From: Bugula neritina
Lineage: Eukaryota; Bryozoa; Gymnolaemata; Cheilostomatida; Bugulidae
Assembly: GCA_964035545.1 (NCBI GenBank)
Contig: OZ037769.1
Location: 13,134,633-13,198,632, forward strand
Reading direction: 5' to 3'
DNA length: 64,000 nucleotides
Position numbers and translations under genes: made by a program. Position 1 is the first letter of the stretch; every line of letters begins with the position of its first letter. Positions 1 through 10,839 of this stretch are shown here, piece by piece. The notes beneath the pieces are model-generated. The model saw nothing but the letters and a program-made list of their open reading frames with translations, searched no databases and was not told the DNA's origin.

Positions 1-562
1 TCTCCCGAGCAGTTTCCAGAATGCATTGCATGGAGGTTTCCTGATGGCATTCTTCTTTCTGCACTCAAAACCTATGGCCAGGCTTGATATGAACGGACGT
101 ATAGGCTTACACACGCCTCACTAGCTACTCTTTATAAAAGTTAGAAGCAAATCGTTTAGGTGCCAGTACCACCAGCACACCATACTTCTGTTATTTTGGG
201 TGCTGATCTGAACGGACCATAGAAGAGGTGGCAATCGGATGATTTTGTGATATCAACATGCCACGGATGAGGCACAACTGACCATTAAAACCTAAATACA
301 CAGTAGAATATTACAAAAATACTTACCAACAACAAATAACAAAATTTTCTACTTCTCCTGTATTCAAATTACTTAGATATCATGAATTTAAATTATTTAA
401 CTAAATATTTACAATCTTTTTTCCTTTTAGCTTATTTTACCGCTGGCACAGTTGATGGTGGGACAGTAGTTAGTGATGAATGTCCGACAGCTCTCTGCTC
501 TATCAACAATTATAATCATTATTTTTGCACATTGCAACTTGGATATCATTTAGTATTATTAC

Positions 563-683
563 CTTTAGACTTGAGGTGAGAAGAGCACACAAGAGCTTGA
601 GTATCTGGCTGACAACACCATCTGATCTGTTCATAAAAGTACCATTGCCTCGGAGGGTCACGACCTTTAGGACGAAACCATAA
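563..683 (-). CDS. Possible internal exon of an unknown minus-strand gene
   Basis: On the minus strand a pyrimidine-rich tract ending in TTATCAG precedes an open stretch of 121 nt that ends at AAAG followed by GTAATA, so both splice borders look canonical. The translation is rich in W, Y and C (for example FRPKGRDPPRQWYFYEQ and CCQPDTQALVC), which is unlike random AT-rich sequence. I recognise no family. Together with open stretches at 765-1013 and 1314-1461 on the same strand it may belong to one gene leaving the window on the left, but the frames were not joined with certainty. An isolated fortuitous open frame is the alternative. Confidence 0.3.
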
Positions 684-1313
684 CTGATAACAGATGAAGA
701 GCAGAAAATTATTAAGGAGAACTTCAGATAGCTGAAGTAAAGTCTGGCATTGAGCCACTACAGTCTACACTATCTGGTGTGAGCAACATCTGGTGGTAGG
801 AGATGGTGGAAAACTGAGGGAGAAACTGAGAAACATGCATGACGATTCCCCGAGTATCCCTCGTTTCCTACTATTAGAGCAGTGATGTTTACTGTAGAGC
901 TGTTGACAACCTGCAACAACCACGCAGTTATAGAATAGCAAATAAAAACAGAATAGTGAAGAAAATTTACAAACCTGAGATAACTCTGGGAAAAGAAATG
1001 AAAGTTCTTGCAAATGTCATTTGACAGTGCCCTAGTGCTGCTCCTGTGCAAACTTGTCAGCTATCATACAGTCAATGTTCTGAGCATACCTCTTCACTCT
1101 TCATAAAAGGTCATGTACTAGGCAGTTGCTTTTATTATGCCTACTAACAAGAATAATTCACTACAAATGAAAAATTTATGAAGGAAATAGTTTAGGAACG
1201 CACAAACCATGCAGCATAAGAGGTTTACTGTGCTCAACAGTAAGACGCTATAAGTAATCATGTACTCACTTGTTTGATTACCAAACCCAACAGAGAGTAG
1301 TAGCTGGTTCGCT

Positions 1314-1461
1314 TAGAATGACAAACTGTTGGGAGTAGTCAAGTCAACACCCGGCTCAGTGCTGCGATAGAATGTTTGGTATGTGCCATGGTAGGAGACA
1401 TTATGTTGTAGAATGTAGGTCTTGACAACAGGGTCACATCCAGGAAGTTTAATGTTATGCG
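1314..1461 (-). CDS. Possible exon of an unknown minus-strand gene
   Basis: The minus-strand frame from 1461 reads HNIKLPGCDPVVKTYILQH and then NVSYHGTYQTFYRSTEPG before a stop at 1314-1316. An acceptor-like TTTTCTTTTCAACTTTGCTGAAG precedes it when split at the final AG, and a GTGTTG after the STEPG codons could be a donor, which would make this an internal exon shorter than the open frame. The residue composition is protein-like, with an N-glycosylation sequon (NVS), so an extracellular protein is conceivable. No domain was recognised. It is reported because it is unlikely to be noise in such an AT-rich context, not because a function can be given. Confidence 0.3.
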
Positions 1462-2867
1462 CTTCAGCAAAGTTGAAAAGAAAAACAAAATGATATTTTA
1501 GTTTATTGGAAGTTAATAAATTAGGTATTCATATATTGAAAGGCCATTCTGGTATCAGATATTTGATGATTTATACTATACATCTTCAGACAAATTGCCT
1601 ACACGCTGACTTCGAATATATAGAATGTGTGACTAGAAACTTTTTTACAACTGGTTTGTTAACAAAAACAATAGAACCACAACTCATTAATGCTTGTAAC
1701 TAGTAGTCAACACCAGATCTAATTCCGTTACAGTCAATTGATAGCAATAAATTATGTGGCAAGCAAATCACTTAAGCAAGATATTGTCTCAGATAATAAC
1801 TCTGAAATACATCTTTTCGAAATACTTTACATAATGACTAAATTTGACAAAATGTGGCCAAAAGTCTTATGAAAGACTAATCAGCTTAAATGAATCATTA
1901 TTGTGGTAAATATTAGAGCTACCCTCCCTTGTATACACCACCCTAAAAACGCCAATCTAACAGTTATACTTAGCATTGCCCTTTCCCCTTTTTTAATTAT
2001 ATACTTGGTTGATACTGATTTTGTTTACTCATGTGAACCGACAGTTGGACCGAGTTCGGCTCGTGGATGCAGGCAGACCGAATGTTGGGTACTGACATGA
2101 CCAGTGTCGGTTACTGACAAGACGAATGTCGGCATATCCGGCCGAACTTCGGCCCGCTGTCGGTCGAAGGTTTTGGAAGCCTTTTGTTCTGTTAGTGTAA
2201 AAGGAAGTGCATTTTCGAGCTTCAGTCACTTGAAGACTGGAGCTCGGACTGGAAGCATCAATACTACAATAAAGCATAGAGTACACACACGATTTCAACA
2301 CCCTCTCTTGTCTCTTCTATAACAAGGAGTTATGTTCTCTGCCTGATTTCATTCAATAACCCACAAACTACTACAATATAGTGTATGACTTGAATGTTGA
2401 TCATTATAGGGAAACGCCACATTTCTGTTAACTCATGAGGCGTTAATAGACAAAGCAGACAACATCATAAGGAGAATTGCAAACAACACTGATAACTTGA
2501 TTTTTGCAAAAATATCATATATATTCAACACCATGGAGTGGGTGGAAAATGCACCTCCTTGCCGAGCAGATAAAACTGCAAGCTAAATTAAGAGGCAAGA
2601 AAATTAAAACTGAAGTTGTTAGCAGTGGGCAGTGCGGATGGAGGAGTCCGAGGAACCCCCCTATACTGAGGAGACTGGGTGTGGATGGTCAGCTACTGTA
2701 GGCGTCGCAGAGAGTCGGCTAAATTACTAAATTTACAAGCTTTTGTTTTACTTTTTAGATATTTAGAAGCTGACACTGTGAACAATATACAGTCTTTGCA
2801 CTGGAACATCAGGTTTGACTTTGCTCTGTGTCACTAATAATTTTAAAATTGCTTTCATCAATTAATT
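1462..2867. other. Non-genic stretch with a small GC-rich foldback
   Basis: No coding sequence is supported here. The distinctive part is a GC-rich imperfect inverted repeat at about 2037-2167, listed separately. Short open frames at 2504-2701 and upstream could be the 5' remnant of the decayed transposon that follows, but show no recognisable motif. Confidence 0.4.
2037..2167. repeat. Short GC-rich inverted repeat (foldback/MITE-like)
   Basis: The left arm begins ACCGACAGTTGGACCGAGTT and the right arm ends with the near reverse complement (GGCCGAACTTCGG then CCCGCTGTCGGT). The arms are about 24-35 bp with several mismatches and enclose about 60 bp. The GC content is much higher than that of the flanks. 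No clear target-site duplication was seen, so class and boundaries are uncertain. Confidence 0.5.
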
Positions 2868-5422
2868 TTGCTTTCATTCTTCACCATGTCTGCTAACCTG
2901 CTTAGCTCTTACACCTCTGATCTTGCTGCCTTGGCTGATTTGAGCTCTTCAAAAAATAGCCATGTTGTTTCTTTGGCTCGTGAACTTCCAAGAGGTAGCT
3001 CAACAAAAGCTGTAGATATTATTAAAAAGTTGTCCAATAAATTTGCTAGTAAGTTAACTGTTATTAAGCTTAATACAATTTTAAAAGATTATCAAGACTT
3101 GAATAAAAAATGTTCCACGTTCTTATGGACGTCAAGCAGTAATCGAATTTCTTAAATTGAATGTGGAGTATGCTAAATCAGGGCAGCACTCTTCCACCCT
3201 CCATTCACAAATATCATCATCCATGTTCGGTCCAAGGTTATGCGCAAACACAGCATGCTGTGTCTAAGTAGTTTAGTTAGAAAAATGTGAACCTTCTGGC
3301 TACCATACATGTCTTGAAAGAAAAGCTGGCAAATGCTCGCAAAAATATTAAAAATTTTAGGGGTAGGTGTTCTAGGCGCAGCAATAGTTTGAATAGGTCC
3401 CAAAAGCTTGTGAAGAAACTAAAAGCAGAGATAGCTAGTTTAAAAAAGCATGTAGTTGATTTGCAGCAAGCTCATTCTTCAACAGTAGCTCAAATTGAAA
3501 ATCTAAAAAAAAATGGGGACCTCAAAGCTCGGCTTGAGAAGTTTGAAATTGAGGTTGATGAGAAAAAGAAAAAATTGAATGCTCTTGGTCAATCTGTAGG
3601 AGTGAATGCCAGCACTATTGAAACTAAAGTTAGAGGAAGGTATTCTGAAAATGTTAGGAAGGCTGTGTATCATTGTGCACGCTGCCAGGTGCCACAGAAC
3701 CACATCTCGAGTGTCATCCGTAAAATATCTGAGCTTCTATTCAATAAGTCTATTTCACCTCTTCCTTCATATGGCACTGTCAACAACATGGTGTCAGAAA
3801 TGCGGTTTTTATCTAAAATCCATGCTATAGATTTTATACTTGAATCGTCATTTGTGAATATTGCTTGGGATGCTACTACATTCAAAACTAAGCACTTGAA
3901 TGAACTGCATGTTAATACAAGTTCTGGTAGCTATTTTTTTAGATGTAAAGACTTTGCCTGGTGGCAAAACCGAAGACTATTCCCAGCACATAATTTCTAC
4001 GATGGAGTGCGCTGTTGACTGCTATTGTAGGTTCAAATCGATTGCAAATAAGGGTGGTGTCTTGAGCATAGTAAAATTGAAAGTAACTTCCACGCTTAGT
4101 GATAGAGCTGCAGTTAACAATTGTGTGCATAGAGTTGGCAAATTAAATTTGAACTGCAATGTGCATCCCTTAGATAGCTTGTCATTGGAATTCAGAAAAG
4201 TTGTTGCACTAGCAGAAAAGCAGAATGGTATAGTTTTTAGATTGTATGGCTCAGAGTCTGTAATGCTAAAACTCGTTCTAAACACCCCTAAGTTGCGGCA
4301 CAAAGTAGCTCTGGGCGAATTTATCTGGTTTCGAACATTTTTGGAGAAAAAAGGAATGGATAAGCTGGTAATGCGTTATGTTGGTGACAGGTTTCACATC
4401 CTGTTTGCTCTCTGCGCTAACATCCATTTCCTTCTCGGCCATCTGCAACATTATTTCTCTATTGTATGCAAGAAGGATTTCCGTAGATACCCTGGCTGCA
4501 TTGAAACTAGATAAAGTTCAATCAGAGCTACTAGTCGGTGGACTGTTTAGTAAATGTTTGACAGGGCTTTGGATGACTTGCTTGCACAGGCGTAAAAGCT
4601 TATCGAACATTGAAAGTGGCCAAGTGTTGAATGGTGCTTATGCAAAATTGGGTGATTTTGTTCGTGACCCCAAGATGCTGTGGGCCGAAACTTTCAATTG
4701 TTTTGATATTGCTAATGGTGAAGACCCTGTTGCCAAACATATAAGATCAGTTCACCTAAACGAGTTTGCGCTTTAGCTTACAGTTCGAACAGCTCAATCA
4801 TTTCGGTTGGTGATGCATAGGCAGCTCAAGAGATATTTTGAAGGAGGGGAGTTGTATGAATTGCCTGCTGAGCAGCTAGTTTTGGCCAGCAATGCACCTG
4901 CTGACAATATGATCTCAGAATGCTTTCTTGGTTTGGCTGATAATTTTTATAGGAGGTCGGCCAATGCCTCCGATGCTCATATATCTGCTAAAATAGGATT
5001 TTCAAATATGACATCTGATTGGGTAATAACTTAGATAATGATTCCTTGTATGCTGCAATTGGCCCTGCTAGAGCTCTACTTGATGAATCTAAATTGAATG
5101 CTGTAAAAGTAAAAGATGAAATTTCTGAGAGGCTTAAAACTAGGGTGCAGGAACGTGCTAACAGCAAAAGGCTTTAAACATCAAGTCTTTAATGCGGGAC
5201 CCTTCCTCATTCGCTGAAAAAGTTGCTAGTGCATGCTTAGATATACCACCAGAAAGAGTTGATACAATCTTAGAAATTATCAAGTCTCCAGGTAATCTTG
5301 TTGGAACAGAGTTTGTTTGGATATGGAACAATGATGGTAGTGATACTTGTTATCATTACCGAGTTGTTGGCAGCGCGAGTGCCAGCTCTGGTGTGTCTAA
5401 GTTTTTAGCTGTTGACTGTTGA
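2868..5422 (+). pseudogene. Decayed transposase-like element (coiled coil plus WDAT/DRAAVN core)
   Basis: A chain of plus-strand frames reads as one broken protein: an N-terminal piece (likely ATG at 2886) to 3155, a lysine-rich coiled coil with a conserved core start at 3287-4018, a core piece to 4514, another to 4776, then 4807-5034 and 5192-5422. Core motifs are AWDATTF, LPGGKTEDY, SDRAAVN and NVHPLD, then GDRFHILF. From memory, this motif order occurs in uncharacterised repetitive proteins of sponges, cnidarians and lancelets, where the acidic residues look like part of an RNase H-type (DDE) transposase core; that assignment is inference. At least five frame breaks or stops separate the pieces, so the copy is dead. 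Terminal inverted repeats were not found by eye. Confidence 0.6.
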
Positions 5423-5799
5423 TAGAGCAGAAGATCATGAGTTCTGTTTGCATGATTTCGTGACAGATTTTCTTGTAGGGGATGCGTTTTTTGAGTAGCT
5501 TTTGCATTTTTTGAGTTGCTTTAGTATATTAGGTGTTTGTTGTTTTTGTTTTGGTCTATTAGGTGTAGTTAGCATCCTGTTCTTGCTTTCCCTTTCATGT
5601 TTGTAGGTCTCTCAATCACACCTATCACTAATCATAGTTAAAATTTATTGGATCATTCTCATCTTCGCATGTCTACTTTCATTTTTCACTTGTCTCTCAT
5701 ATCTATGAACTACTTTTAATATGTTTTAGAGCACAAATTAGAGAGCCGCCATGATGTGCTATTCACCACTCCTCGCCACCTTCTCCGGTCTACCACAAT

Positions 5800-5815
5800 G
5801 GCCCTTTTCAGGGCC
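5800..5815 (+). promoter_or_regulatory. Histone-type 3' end stem-loop, copy 1
   Basis: The 16 bases form a perfect 6-bp stem GGCCCT/AGGGCC closing a TTTC loop, the invariant geometry of the replication-dependent histone mRNA 3' stem-loop (consensus GGYYYTTTTCARRRCC). It is preceded by ACCACAAT and followed by ACTACCA, close to the usual ACCA flank. No histone coding sequence was found within several kilobases upstream. Confidence 0.6.
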
Positions 5816-5826
5816 ACTACCACAAC

Positions 5827-5859
5827 GGCCCTTTTCAGAGCCACTACCATAAACAAAGA
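5827..5859 (+). promoter_or_regulatory. Histone-type 3' stem-loop copy 2 with downstream purine-rich element
   Basis: GGCCCTTTTCAGAGCC has the histone stem-loop form with one C/A mismatch in the stem. It is flanked by CACAAC and ACTACCA. A purine-rich AACAAAGAG lies about 9 nt downstream, resembling the histone downstream element (CAAGAAAGA type) that pairs with U7 snRNA. The 27-bp spacing from copy 1 shows a local duplication. Confidence 0.6.
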
Positions 5860-6676
5860 GTTCTTCTGGGAAGATTTTAGAAAATCATTCTTTTAACAAT
5901 ATAAAAATAAATAAATTATAACATCAAACTGATTTCTGAGCAATTTATTTAGGCAAGTATATCCGCTGCCTTTCCATAGCTTTAGTGTATTTTAAATTAT
6001 ACTTATAATTTGATCTTTTTATTACAAATATATAAGTACATGCTAAGCATATGTTCATAAATAAGCTAATAAATCATAAAGCTCTTGGTGTAGTACTCTG
6101 CCTTGCGATTTCTGCTACTGTGGAAAGCATGTGCAACTTTCGCGATTAATATCTAGTTTCCGCCCATCATGACTCGCTGTAACTGCAATGTCGGTGAAGG
6201 AGCACCCTCAGATTCTGACAATTGTCCACAGCTTTCTTGGGTGAATATCTTTTAAGGCAGAGCTTTGTGACTTTCAAGAATAGGCTTGTTTCTTCTGAAA
6301 TTTTTCTGGGATTCGTTTGTATCTAAAATCGATACATGAATTGGCATGTTGCAAGTCGTTTGATAACCCTATCAGTTGGAAACTGAAACGTCCCATGACG
6401 GTGAATGTCAGGTAGATTTAGGAGAGTCCCCAGTCCATGACTACCTGCTAGACCAGGAGATTGGACGGGTGGCTCTCCAACTATCACCCGACTTACCACT
6501 CTGTCAGAGGGTTCCTTACAAGGAGATGCCGAATTTTGGCATCGGTAGAATCGGCCAATCACGGCCTCTACTCTTTGTTTCAGAAGCCATGGAGTGTGAA
6601 AAGGTTGCACGTAAATGCAACACTCCTCCAACATATCAACTTCAACATATGGAAGAATTTCTAGTCAGTGATAAAC

Positions 6677-7543
6677 TGGTTTGAAAACATCAAGAACAAA
6701 AGCAGTAAGTCATTTAATATTTTTGACTTATGCAATTTCTACCCATCAATAACTGAAGACCTTCTTTACAAAGCCGTTTCCTTTGCGTCACACTGCCAAC
6801 ATACCAACTGAACACCAGGAAATAATTTTACACTCTAAAAAGTCCATTCTTCTCTCCAATAGTGAAAAATGAACAAAAAACATGACAGTAATTTTGATGT
6901 CCCTATGGGAAGCTATGATGGTGCCGAAACATACCAACTAATTGGAATCTACCTACTAAACATATTAACTACTGAAATGAATCTAGAATGTAATTTAGGC
7001 CTATATAGAGATGATGGACTCCTAGTTTGTGAAGGAACACCTAGACATATAGAGCAGAACAAGAAACAAATTGGCAGCCTTTTTAGAAAATTCAATCTCT
7101 CAATTACAATAGAAGCCAATGAGAAAGTTGTAAACATTCTAGATGTAACGTTCAACCTAACTAACCAATCCTACAAACCCTATACAAAACCTGGAAACAC
7201 TATCCTCTATGTACACAAGCGAAGTGACCATCCACCTGCAGTATTGAAAAACCTACCAGAAAATATAAATAAAAGACTTAGCTCACTATCCTCCAATGAG
7301 GAAGAGTTTAACACCACTATACAACCAAACCAAGAAGTACTATCAAACAGTGGATATGACAATAAATTAAAATATAACCTGACACCTAAATCCAATAACG
7401 ATAATAAAAATAGAAACATATTGTGGTACAACCCACCTTTTAGTTCAATAGTAACAACCAAAATAGAGAAAAAATTTCTTCAAATCAACAAATGCTTTCC
7501 ACCATCCAACCAACTAAGCAAAATTTTAATAGGAAAACCATAA
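6677..7543 (+). pseudogene. Decayed reverse transcriptase of a Penelope-like (RT + GIY-YIG) element
   Basis: The frame starting WFENIKNKSSKSF reaches an RT palm motif A-like IFDLCNFYPSITEDLL. After several in-frame stops (about 6810-6865) it continues as an open frame at 6869-7543 with FDVPMGSYDGAE and the catalytic box LYRDDGL (YxDD motif C), then the thumb-side motifs NILDVTFNL, YVHKRSDHPPAVLKNLP, INKRLSSLSSNEEEF and ILWYNPPFSS. This order is known from retroelements whose protein ends in a GIY-YIG endonuclease, and such remains follow at 7732. I classify it as Penelope-like on that combination; the exact clade is inference. The stops and the loss of the N-terminal fingers make it non-functional. 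Confidence 0.7.
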
Positions 7544-8230
7544 AAATTAGTTATTCATGCATGCCCAACATAAAAAATATTATTGATGGCTCGAACTAAC
7601 ACAAATTTAAAACTGCACACATCCCTACTACCACTACTAAACTAAACGGCACACAAGGCAACTGTAAACAACCTTCCCACTGTCCATTAAATCTTAAATA
7701 CTTATACTAAGACTCAATATACCAAGCAACTGTGACAAAACATGACAATAATTCCAGCCAATCATACATAGGACTCTGTTCAACTACCTTCAAAACCAGA
7801 TTCAATAACCATAAAGCCTCTTTGCTAGACGCAGACAAAAGTCAACAACACACAACTCAGCAGATAAATCTGGAATTCAACAGAAAACAACACGAAATTC
7901 AGCCTAAAATGGAACATTTTAAAAATTTGTAAATCATAGTAAAACCTAACCATCAGATGTAACTTATGTAACTATGATAAAAATGTAATTTTAGAAAAAA
8001 ACCAGAGTTATCCTTCCTCAACAAACACAAAGAGGTCTCCAGCACGTACAAACATAAACGCAAATTTTTGCTTACGCATTCAACGGTCACTAGGTAAAAC
8101 ATTCCACCGTAGCAATACACAAACAATGTCAAATTCAAAACAAAAGCACTCAACCGTAAACACAACGACCTGATGATCGTAGCTTGCACTACGTGAAACA
8201 ATATTGTAGTCGATAAAATGAATATATAAG
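7544..8230 (+). pseudogene. GIY-YIG endonuclease remnant of the same retroelement
   Basis: Frame 7732-7932 carries SYIGLCSTTFKTRFNNHKAS, the YIG half of a GIY-YIG nuclease with its downstream arginine and histidine (TRFNNH). It lies in register downstream of the RT remnant. Farther on, broken frames still read FLNKHKEVSSTYKHKRKFLL (about 8010-8080), the usual C-terminal tail of these proteins. The TATA microsatellite at 8264 follows, so the element ends by about 8260. Stops and frame changes show decay. Confidence 0.6.
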
Positions 8231-8262
8231 TTTAATATTATATCCGGAATTGTATCAGTACC

Positions 8263-8297
<35 letters not shown>

Positions 8298-8780
8298 TTA
8301 TATTTATATTATTTTATATACTTTAAAATGTAATGTTGCTTTTCGATGGCTAACTTGGCATTCACTCACTCTAGAAAGTACTGAAAAAAAGTTGGACGGC
8401 CGTCTGGCGATGTGAAGACACCACCACCAAAGAGGTGGAAGGATGATGGTGAACCAACCAATGATGTAAGATATGATGGAATTAGTCATTGGCCAGCCAA
8501 AGTGAATCAAAGAGGGCGCTGACGACACCGCAACAGCAAATCCAGCTTCACGTCCACGATCTGCACCAAGTGCAACATACATTTTTGTTTTGTAGAAGGA
8601 TGAAACCACTTTCTAAATTATCATGTAGAGTGAAAGATTTATTGTACTTATTTGTATATGCTTAATGCCCGATGCAGCACCTGCATAAAAACAACATAAA
8701 TGAACAAATCGAAAATAAATCTATTACTTCCATAGGTTTATATTAGATGGTTCTGCACAATTTTTTTTTATAATGACCTT
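8231..8780. other. Non-genic stretch with (TA)n tract
   Basis: It contains an uninterrupted TA microsatellite at about 8264-8296. A minus-strand open frame at 8304-8609 shows no recognisable motif and I do not call it. Confidence 0.4.
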
Positions 8781-8799
8781 TTGGGCATGGGCCTAACAG

Positions 8800-9065
8800 G
8801 GTTAAAACCACAACAGTTGGAAACATTGTTGTTTGACGTTTTCAAGTTAATTACCCAGAATCTATATTGCAACATTGGCAAACTTCAATTGAGCATCAAT
8901 TATGTAATTATGAGAAATGTTACATTAAAATCACAGCAGCTGGAAACATTGCTGTTTGACACTTTCAAGTTTATAGAGTAGCAGTGAATTACACAAAAGC
9001 TATATTGAAACATTGCATAATTTTTATTAAACATCCATTATATAATTTGGTGTATTTGTTTTAGC
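8800..9065. repeat. Imperfect direct repeat, period about 130 bp
   Basis: Two diverged copies begin at AACCACAACAGTTGGAAACA (8808) and ATCACAGCAGCTGGAAACAT (about 8930). Each continues into a matching TTTGAC...TTTCAAGTT and CTATATTG(C/A)AACATTG segment. It lies immediately upstream of the 250-bp coding-like repeat. Confidence 0.6.
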
Positions 9066-9114
9066 CCTAGTAGCAACATGAGCAACTTGCCAATCAATAC
9101 TCAAGCACCAGCTA

Positions 9115-9874
9115 CACATATTTCAACTGAAGAGTTGGACAGATCTAAAACAGTAAACTTTGAGATGATAGATGACCTCCTTCCATCTCCATTATACTAA
9201 AGCCTGCTAACAGAAATGGGAGGCAAGTGGGTCAGCATCCACAAATGTGGAATCACCAGTAGCAACATCAAACGGGAGGTAAAAAAGTGGAAACTGGCCT
9301 CAGCAGATCTAATCGACCAGGCAATCTCTGAGGTTGATACTGAACTCATGAATTCCTCTAACAGCTTCATGTACTTTGACTGAAGAGCTGGAGTTATCTA
9401 GAACAGTAAATATTGAGATAGATGATGTCGTTCCACCTGCATTATGCTCAGGCTTGATAGAAACAGAGACCATCATCAGAGGCAAGTGGGTCAACATCCA
9501 CAAATGTAGCTACAAGAGGAAGGCCCAAAAAGCGGAAACTGGCCTTAGCAGATCCAATCGACCAGGCCATCTCTGAGATTGATACTGAACTCATAAATTT
9601 CTCTAGCACCAGCTTCAACTACTTTGACTGAAGAGCTGGAGTTATCTAGAACAGTAAATATTGAGATAGATGACTTCGTTCCACCTGCTTTATGCTCAGG
9701 CTTGATAGAAACAGAGAGGCCATTATCAGAGGTAAGTGGGTCAACATCCACAAATGTAGCTACATCAAGAGGAAGGTCCAAAAAGCAGAAACTGACCTCA
9801 GCAGATTCCGTTGCCCAGGCCTTTTCTGAGGTTGATGCCGAGCTTAGCAGTTCTTCCAACAATGACGAGGCATA
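9115..9874 (+). repeat. Three tandem copies of a 248-254 bp coding-like unit
   Basis: Copies start near 9122, 9376 and 9624. Copies 2 and 3 both translate from MTEELELSRTVNIEIDD to PPALCSGLIETE. Copy 1 is more diverged and broken. Copy 3 keeps the longest frame (9624-9875), with a basic stretch SRGRSKKQKLTSADSVAQAF and an acidic/serine end. Frame changes inside copies 1 and 2 mean only copy 3 could still encode a piece of protein. The basic stretch could be nuclear or DNA-binding, but no family is recognised. Broken coding-like sequence continues to about 10,560 (for example RDWADLAALVKR at 10,137 and DDADDDVLDILMANY at 10,400), suggesting a multi-exon transposon accessory gene or a dead host gene. 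Confidence 0.5.
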
Positions 9875-9875
9875 A

Positions 9876-10839
9876 CATTACGGTATGGCAGCTAAGCTTC
9901 GTCGTTTGAAGCTATGTGAAATGGCAGTAGCGAAAAGAGACATTGAGCTAGCTCTATTTAATGCAGAATACAGTATTCAGGATGGTCTTGCAGATTAACA
10001 GACTCAACTAGTGAAGTAGTGAGCCTATGTTTCATATAGTTAGAATGCTTTAACCTCAATTTATTATGATACAATTTACATGTATATACTTTTATAATTT
10101 TGTAAGCTTTATTCTAACAAGGATGCTACGAAGAGGGATTGGGCCGACCTGGCAGCTCTTGTAAAAAGATAGGCTGAACAGCTTCAGACTATTCACAAAA
10201 CTAACAGAACCTACTTTGCAAAGGTTATTTGATTTAAATTTATACTCACTGCATTTGGAATGAGAACATTGAAACGATCTGAAATCTATGGAAATTAATT
10301 AATTTGAGCAGGAAAAGGAAATTAGGAAGGAGTCAAGAATAGAAAGAATTTTTTCTAAAAGGATAGGGAAAACTACGTGAGCTGGAGATATCAAATCACG
10401 ACGATGCAGATGATGATGTGTTGGATATACTTATGGCAAACTATATGTATTATGATCAATTCACGTCTGTAGCTCCCTCATGCGTTTTTTTATATGTTAA
10501 TATTTATACACTATGATTTTTGAACAGGGCGCCATAAGGCGCTTTAATCAGCCGTCTGGAGCTGGGGAGAGGAGCAAAACAAAAAAGTATCCCCATACTA
10601 TGAACAGATGCTCTTCATTTTGTCCACACTGAACGCTAGGAGCTTTCACGCCAACCTAATTGCTAAAGTAAGCAACAGTAGTGATTGTGTTAGTACGCAA
10701 ATTGATGTAACCATACACTATTTTTCAATTTATTTCACATAATCTGATTCTAAGATAAAAATCAGAATGCAGATTGCGAGGTTGGACATAGTCAAGGAGA
10801 ATCATCACAACCATCACGTGGTAGACAACGGAGACAGGG
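9876..10839. other. Coding-like fragments without an intact gene
   Basis: Short stretches such as KLRRLKLCEMAVAKRDIEL (about 9890-9945) and RDWADLAALVKR (about 10,137) look like remains of exons, but stops intervene and no exon structure could be closed. No RNA gene or clear repeat was seen. Confidence 0.35.

Larger units (their letters stand above)
5423..6676. other. Spacer between two decayed elements
   Basis: AT-rich sequence without a supported gene. It contains the paired histone-type stem-loops at 5800-5859. An open frame at 6376-6684 directly abuts the reverse transcriptase remnant, has no recognisable motif and may be 5' element sequence. Confidence 0.4.

Noticed and set aside
8304-8609. 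Minus-strand open frame of 101 codons with a hydrophobic centre
   Set aside because: No motif, no splice or polyadenylation context, and it overlaps the edge of a decayed retroelement; it could not be supported as a gene.
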